NCBI RefSeq assembly: GCF_003611735.1
Contig: NZ_RAWG01000075.1
Span: forward strand, 1-34,172
Direction: 5' to 3'
DNA length: 34,172 nucleotides
Source: Corallococcus sicarius
Lineage (GTDB): Bacteria > Myxococcota > Myxococcia > Myxococcales > Myxococcaceae
Numbering within the stretch: the stretch's first letter is position 1; every line of letters begins with the position of its first letter. Of the stretch, positions 31,117-34,172 are shown piece by piece. The position numbers and the translations under genes are program-made. The notes beneath the pieces are model-generated. The model was not told the origin of the DNA. It was given only the letters and a program-made list of their open reading frames with translations, and did not search any database.

Positions 31117-31647
31117 ATGCAGCTGAGCGCGCTGGGAGGCTCCGAGGGCCTGGAACACAACGCCACGCTCAACCGTGAGTCGGTGGTGGCGCTGGGCGCG
31201 TTCGGGGCCATCACCGCCGGGGCCGTCTACCTGGGCGCTCGCGGCACGCGCGAGGCCGTGTCGCAGCGCTGGTACAAGCGGCTGAAGAAGCCGTCGTTCC
31301 AGCCCCCCGCGGCCGTCTTCGGGCCGGTCTGGTCCACGCTCTACGCGCTCATCGCCGTCTCCGGCTGGCGCATCTGGGGCTCCCCCGCGGGCGCGAAGCG
31401 CTCCCAGGCCCTGGGCCTGTGGTTCGTGCAACTGGGCCTCAACTCGGCCTGGTCCCACCTCTTCTTCCGCAAGCGCGCCGTGCGCGCCGCCGCGGTGGAG
31501 AACTGGGCCCTGTTGGGCAGCATCGTGGCGTACACCGCCGCCGCCAGCCGCGTGGACCGCAAGGCCCCGTGGCTGATGGCCCCCTACCTGGGCTGGGTGT
31601 CCTTCGCCAACGTGCTGTCCACCGACATCGCGTGGCGCAATGCCTGA
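31117..31647 (+). CDS. tspO: TspO/MBR family membrane protein
   Basis: 176-residue protein with five hydrophobic segments (about 24-41, 64-87, 98-118, 127-144, 152-172). Family marks are WYKRLKKPSFQPPAAVFGPV before helix 2, W83/W86 in it, LGLNSAWSHLFF in helix 3 and the final WVSFANVLSTDIAWRN. TspO binds and degrades or transports porphyrins and responds to oxidative stress; which of these applies is unknown. The N-terminus is about 20 residues longer than in typical TspO. ATG 31117 has AGGAGG seven bases upstream; the frame could extend upstream but lacks support. Confidence 0.9.
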   Translation: MQLSALGGSEGLEHNATLNRESVVALGAFGAITAGAVYLGARGTREAVSQRWYKRLKKPSFQPPAAVFGPVWSTLYALIAVSGWRIWGSPAGAKRSQALGLWFVQLGLNSAWSHLFFRKRAVRAAAVENWALLGSIVAYTAAASRVDRKAPWLMAPYLGWVSFANVLSTDIAWRNA

Positions 31648-31678
31648 TGCCGTCAATGCCTGACGCCGCTAGTTGCGC
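31635..31678. terminator. Nested inverted repeats between convergent genes
   Basis: GCGCAA (31635-31640) pairs with TTGCGC (31673-31678), enclosing CGTCA-ATGCC-TGACG (31651-31665). The block spans both stop codons of the convergent tspO and small gene and could end transcripts from either side. Stems are short. Confidence 0.3.
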
Positions 31679-31848
31679 AGGCGCGAGGGCCGGCCCGCGT
31701 TGAACGCGAGCACCGCGGCGAAGTAGCGCGCCTGGTTCTCCGAGGCGCAGCGCACCTCCTGGATGCGGCCCCCGACCTTCACGCGGACGACCCATCCGTC
31801 GTTGTCGCGGCTGACAGGGGTCTCGCTCGTCATCGTCATGTTTTCCAT
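31669..31848 (-). CDS. Small conserved-looking protein of 59 residues
   Basis: Short protein with a compact beta-beta-alpha look: DGWVVRVKVGGRIQEVRCAS gives two strands, then ENQARYFAAVLAFNAG a helix, and a basic RPSRLRN tail. No signal peptide or metal motif apart from one Cys. I do not recognise it. ATG 31848 has GGGAGGGAG upstream; the frame is open further upstream but those codons look non-coding. An 8-bp hairpin stem lies between the ribosome site and the ATG. It is downstream of nothing on its strand except the three-PAS kinase (145 bp away), so it probably has its own promoter. Confidence 0.72.
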   Translation of the reverse strand: MENMTMTSETPVSRDNDGWVVRVKVGGRIQEVRCASENQARYFAAVLAFNAGRPSRLRN

Positions 31849-31850
31849 AT

Positions 31851-31885
31851 GGGTGCTCCCTCCCGTGCACTCCCCTAGAGCACCC
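31851..31885 (-). promoter_or_regulatory. Hairpin abutting the small gene's start codon
   Basis: On the minus-strand mRNA, GGGTGCTC (31885-31878) pairs perfectly with GAGCACCC (31858-31851). The 19-base loop ends in GGGAGG, the ribosome site, and only two bases separate the stem from the ATG at 31848. Folding would hold the start region in structure and could set translation. Confidence 0.5.
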
Positions 31886-31958
31886 GCCGTGCCAGGGGTC
31901 GGAGGCATGGGATTCCAGCCCTTTGCATCAGGACGGGTGCCCATGTGGGAGGCTTGCG

Positions 31959-31975
31959 GCTGAAGTTCTTTCAGC
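31959..31975 (-). terminator. Small hairpin after the three-PAS kinase gene
   Basis: GCTGAA (31959-31964), a five-base loop, then TTCAGC (31970-31975): a perfect 6-bp stem 17 bases past the kinase stop on the minus strand. No T-run follows. Confidence 0.35.
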
Positions 31976-31992
31976 GTGGGGGGCCGCCGGCT

Positions 31993-33942
31993 TCAGTGCA
32001 GGTGGCGATCCGGCTGGACGAGCGGCAGGGGCTGCCGCGTGGCGGAGACGGTCGGCAGCGCGACGTAGAACGTGGAGCCCTGGCCCGGTTCGCTCTCCAC
32101 CCAGATGCGGCCGCCGTGGCGCTCCACGATGTCGCGGCTGATGTAGAGGCCCAGGCCCAGCCCGCCGTAGGAGCGGGTGGAGGCGTTGCGCGCGCGGAAG
32201 TAGCGGTCGAAGAGCTGCTGCTGCTGGTCCTCCGGGATGCCGATGCCCGGGTCCTTCACGGACAGCACCATCAGGTCCTTCTTCACCGACAGCCGCACGC
32301 GGATGGTGCCCCCGTCCGGGCTGTACTTGAGCGCGTTCTCCAGCAGGTTGAGGACCACCTGCTCCAGCCGGTACGCGTCGCCGTGGACGGACACGGCCTC
32401 CGGGGGGCGCTCGAACTCGAAGACGTGGTCGCCACGCTGGGCCTCCATGGCCTTGAGCGTGTGCTCCACCAGCGTGTCGAAGCGGGTGGCCTCCGGGTGC
32501 AATGACAGACGGCCGGCCTCGATGCGCGAGGCGTCCAGCAGGTCGTTGATGAGGCCGGTGAGGCGCGTGAGCTGCTGGCGCGCGTGGCGCAAGAGGCCGG
32601 GGTCCACGTGCTCGCCGCGCTCCAGGCGCCGCTCCAGCGTGGCCAGGCGCAGGCTCAGCGGCGTGAGCGGCGTCTTCAGCTCGTGGCTCGCGATGGAGAG
32701 GAAGTCGTCGCGCACGCGGATGGCGTCCTGGGCCTCGCGGTACAGGTGCGCGCGCTCATCCTCCGCCTTCTTCCGCTCGGTGATGTCCTCGATGAGGATG
32801 CCCACGCCCAGCATCCGGCCGTCCGGGGTGCGCACCGGGTAGCAGCTGCCGCTCAGGTGGCGCCGGGGGCCGGGCACGCCCAGGTCCTCGTCGGTGGTGG
32901 TCTCCCGCTGCACCACGGGCTCTCCCGTGGTCAGCACCTCGCGCAGCATGGACTCGGAGACCTCGCCCGGGAGGCTTCCGAACAGCTCCTGGGGCGTGTG
33001 GCCCGGATGCGCCTCGGCGGGGACGCCGTTGATCTGCGCGAGCGTTTCGTTGACGCGCACGTACCGCAGGTCCGTGCCCACGAAGCCGATGCCCACGGGG
33101 GCGCTGCGGAACAGCAGGTCCAGCTGGGCCAGGTGTGCCTCGCGCTCGGCCTCCACGCGGCGGCGGTCGGTGATGTCCTCCACCATGCCCACGCCGCCCT
33201 CCACCTCGCCGTCGTCGCCGTAGACCGGGGCGAAGCGGATGCGCACGGGGGTCACCTTGCCGGTGGTGACCGCCCGGTAGTCACCCTCGTAGTCGCAGGG
33301 TCGGCCGTTCAGGGCCTCGCGCACGCACCTGATGAGGCCCGCGTCGCGCAGCGTGAAGAGGTGCAGTCCCACGAGGTGGCGCTTCGTCGTGCCGATGATG
33401 TGCGCGAACTGCGTGTTGCAGGCGGTGATGATGGGCGCGCGGTCGAAGTGGAAGATGCCCAGGGGGGCGTGCTCCACCAGCAGCCGGTAGAAGCGGTCCG
33501 CGGATTCCTCGTGGTGCGCAAGCACCTCCGGGGCGCCGGGCACGTGTTCGAGGGGCTCCTCCAGCGTGTCGATGATTTCGTGCAGCCGCCGCATCGTGAG
33601 GACGATGCGCTCCATGTCGCCCGTCCCCGTGGTGCCCACCGTCAGCTCCACCAGCAGCTCCACGCCGTCGCGGCGCTGGGAGAAGACGCGGGTGGGGCGC
33701 CCGCCGAGCACCTTGCGGCGCGACAGCAGGTAGCGCAGCAGGCTCAGCCCGTGGAACTGGTGCAGGCGGGGAGGGAAGAGGTCGGTGACCGGCCTGCCGA
33801 GCAGCTGTTCGCGGTCCCAGCCCAACAGCCGCTCCGTCGCCGCGTTGACGTGCAGGATGCGCTCGTCCGCGCCACACGCGATGACTGGATCGACCGCGGC
33901 GTCCAAGACGGCTTCCAGCTCCCGTGCGGCTCCTGCGACCAT
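31993..33942 (-). CDS. Three-PAS sensor histidine kinase (orphan)
   Basis: 649-residue soluble kinase: PAS (about 5-120), PAS (about 148-262, ending VGMVEDITDRRRVE), PAS (about 272-392, ending ILIEDITERKKAE), HisKA (about 410-475) and HATPase_c (about 520-635). Phospho-acceptor H420 lies in FLSIASHELKTPLTPL; NLLENALKYS is the N-box; DPGIGI and GLGLGLYISRDIV are G-boxes. The HELKTPL H-box is of the common HPK1 type, unlike the HE[LV]NNPL kinases elsewhere in this window. ATG 33942 has AGGAG seven bases upstream; an open frame continues upstream without coding look. No response regulator lies within the window. Confidence 0.92.
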   Translation of the reverse strand: MVAGAARELEAVLDAAVDPVIACGADERILHVNAATERLLGWDREQLLGRPVTDLFPPRLHQFHGLSLLRYLLSRRKVLGGRPTRVFSQRRDGVELLVELTVGTTGTGDMERIVLTMRRLHEIIDTLEEPLEHVPGAPEVLAHHEESADRFYRLLVEHAPLGIFHFDRAPIITACNTQFAHIIGTTKRHLVGLHLFTLRDAGLIRCVREALNGRPCDYEGDYRAVTTGKVTPVRIRFAPVYGDDGEVEGGVGMVEDITDRRRVEAEREAHLAQLDLLFRSAPVGIGFVGTDLRYVRVNETLAQINGVPAEAHPGHTPQELFGSLPGEVSESMLREVLTTGEPVVQRETTTDEDLGVPGPRRHLSGSCYPVRTPDGRMLGVGILIEDITERKKAEDERAHLYREAQDAIRVRDDFLSIASHELKTPLTPLSLRLATLERRLERGEHVDPGLLRHARQQLTRLTGLINDLLDASRIEAGRLSLHPEATRFDTLVEHTLKAMEAQRGDHVFEFERPPEAVSVHGDAYRLEQVVLNLLENALKYSPDGGTIRVRLSVKKDLMVLSVKDPGIGIPEDQQQQLFDRYFRARNASTRSYGGLGLGLYISRDIVERHGGRIWVESEPGQGSTFYVALPTVSATRQPLPLVQPDRHLH

Positions 33943-33987
33943 GCCTCGCTCCTGGGCGCCGCCTCCACGCGCCGCGGCGCCGGTCCT

Positions 33988-34011
33988 GCCGGGACATGGG
34001 GGTCCCCCGGC
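33988..34011. other. Palindrome upstream of the three-PAS kinase
   Basis: GCCGGG (33988-33993) is inverse to CCCGGC (34006-34011), and GGGGG-T-CCCCC (33998-34008) is nested and overlaps it. The 230 bp from the kinase start to the right edge otherwise show no gene and no clear promoter. Confidence 0.3.
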
Positions 34012-34172
34012 GTTGACGGGCACGAATCCGGTCGCCTCGTGCGCAGCCCCTTTGCCTACAGGTACACACTGTTGGCTGGAATGGCGCGCGGAGGCCGGCT
34101 TCACGGCGCCGCCAGCCTGCCTGCGGTAGGGGCGGGCGGGCAGCTCATCCCGGGGAGGGGACTCCCGCGGTG

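Noticed and set aside
1-34172. Mobile elements, prophage, secretion or biosynthetic gene cluster
   Set aside because: No transposase, integrase, phage structural gene, PKS/NRPS module, terminal inverted repeats or composition shift was seen; gene density and codon use are uniform.

Overview
The window is about 34 kb of very GC-rich, densely packed chromosome with strong third-position G/C bias. It looks like a fruiting myxobacterium of the Myxococcus/Corallococcus group. The clearest marker is a complete pomY-pomZ-pomX cluster (19694-24759), the cell-division positioning system known from Myxococcus xanthus. Three sensor kinases without linked response regulators and a secreted ceramidase-like enzyme also fit a myxobacterium. 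I see no tRNA, rRNA, CRISPR array, insertion sequence or prophage gene, so this reads as ordinary chromosome rather than an island.

Layout. 2-2407: a histone-deacetylase-family enzyme cut by the left edge, then a hexapeptide acyltransferase. 2424-6964: a PAS-GAF-PAS histidine kinase with a structured leader, and a secreted neutral-ceramidase homologue that has Thr where the family has its nucleophilic Ser. 6984-9588: a Cys-rich lipoprotein, gluconokinase, a B3/B4-domain protein and a cupin. 9745-11813: an ABC-F ATPase overlapping a small unknown gene. 15520 down to 11836 (minus strand): a TetR regulator followed by two paralogous class-3-like aldehyde dehydrogenases, preceded by two near-identical TGACC-N3-GGTCA palindromes. 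15590-17747: a single-HKD phospholipase-D-like protein, a possible 39-residue ORF and a membrane histidine kinase. 17767-19463 (minus): an XRE regulator, a 425-bp gap rich in palindromes, and a nitronate-monooxygenase-like protein.

19694-24759 is the pom cluster. PomZ is a ParA/MinD-type ATPase; residues G62, K66, D90 and K268 fall at the positions mutated in published M. xanthus work. PomX keeps the N-terminal ATPase-activating peptide with K13 and R15. PomY has the coiled-coil, HEAT and proline-rich layout. Both PomX and PomY carry tandem peptide repeats in their disordered parts, and PomX is much longer than the roughly 400 residues known for M. xanthus.

28693 down to 24778 (minus) is a tightly coupled set: CHASE2 adenylate cyclase, exported SH3 protein, M48 lipoprotein protease. 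28981-30953 holds two overlapping ferritin-like diiron genes followed by a strong hairpin terminator. The right end has TspO, a 59-residue protein whose start abuts an 8-bp hairpin, and a three-PAS histidine kinase.

The known systems are Pom and the common enzymes. The best candidates for something undescribed are the coupled cyclase-SH3-protease operon, the ferritin-like gene pair, the Thr-substituted ceramidase and the repeat-expanded Pom proteins. All family assignments come from motif reading only; no database search was run.
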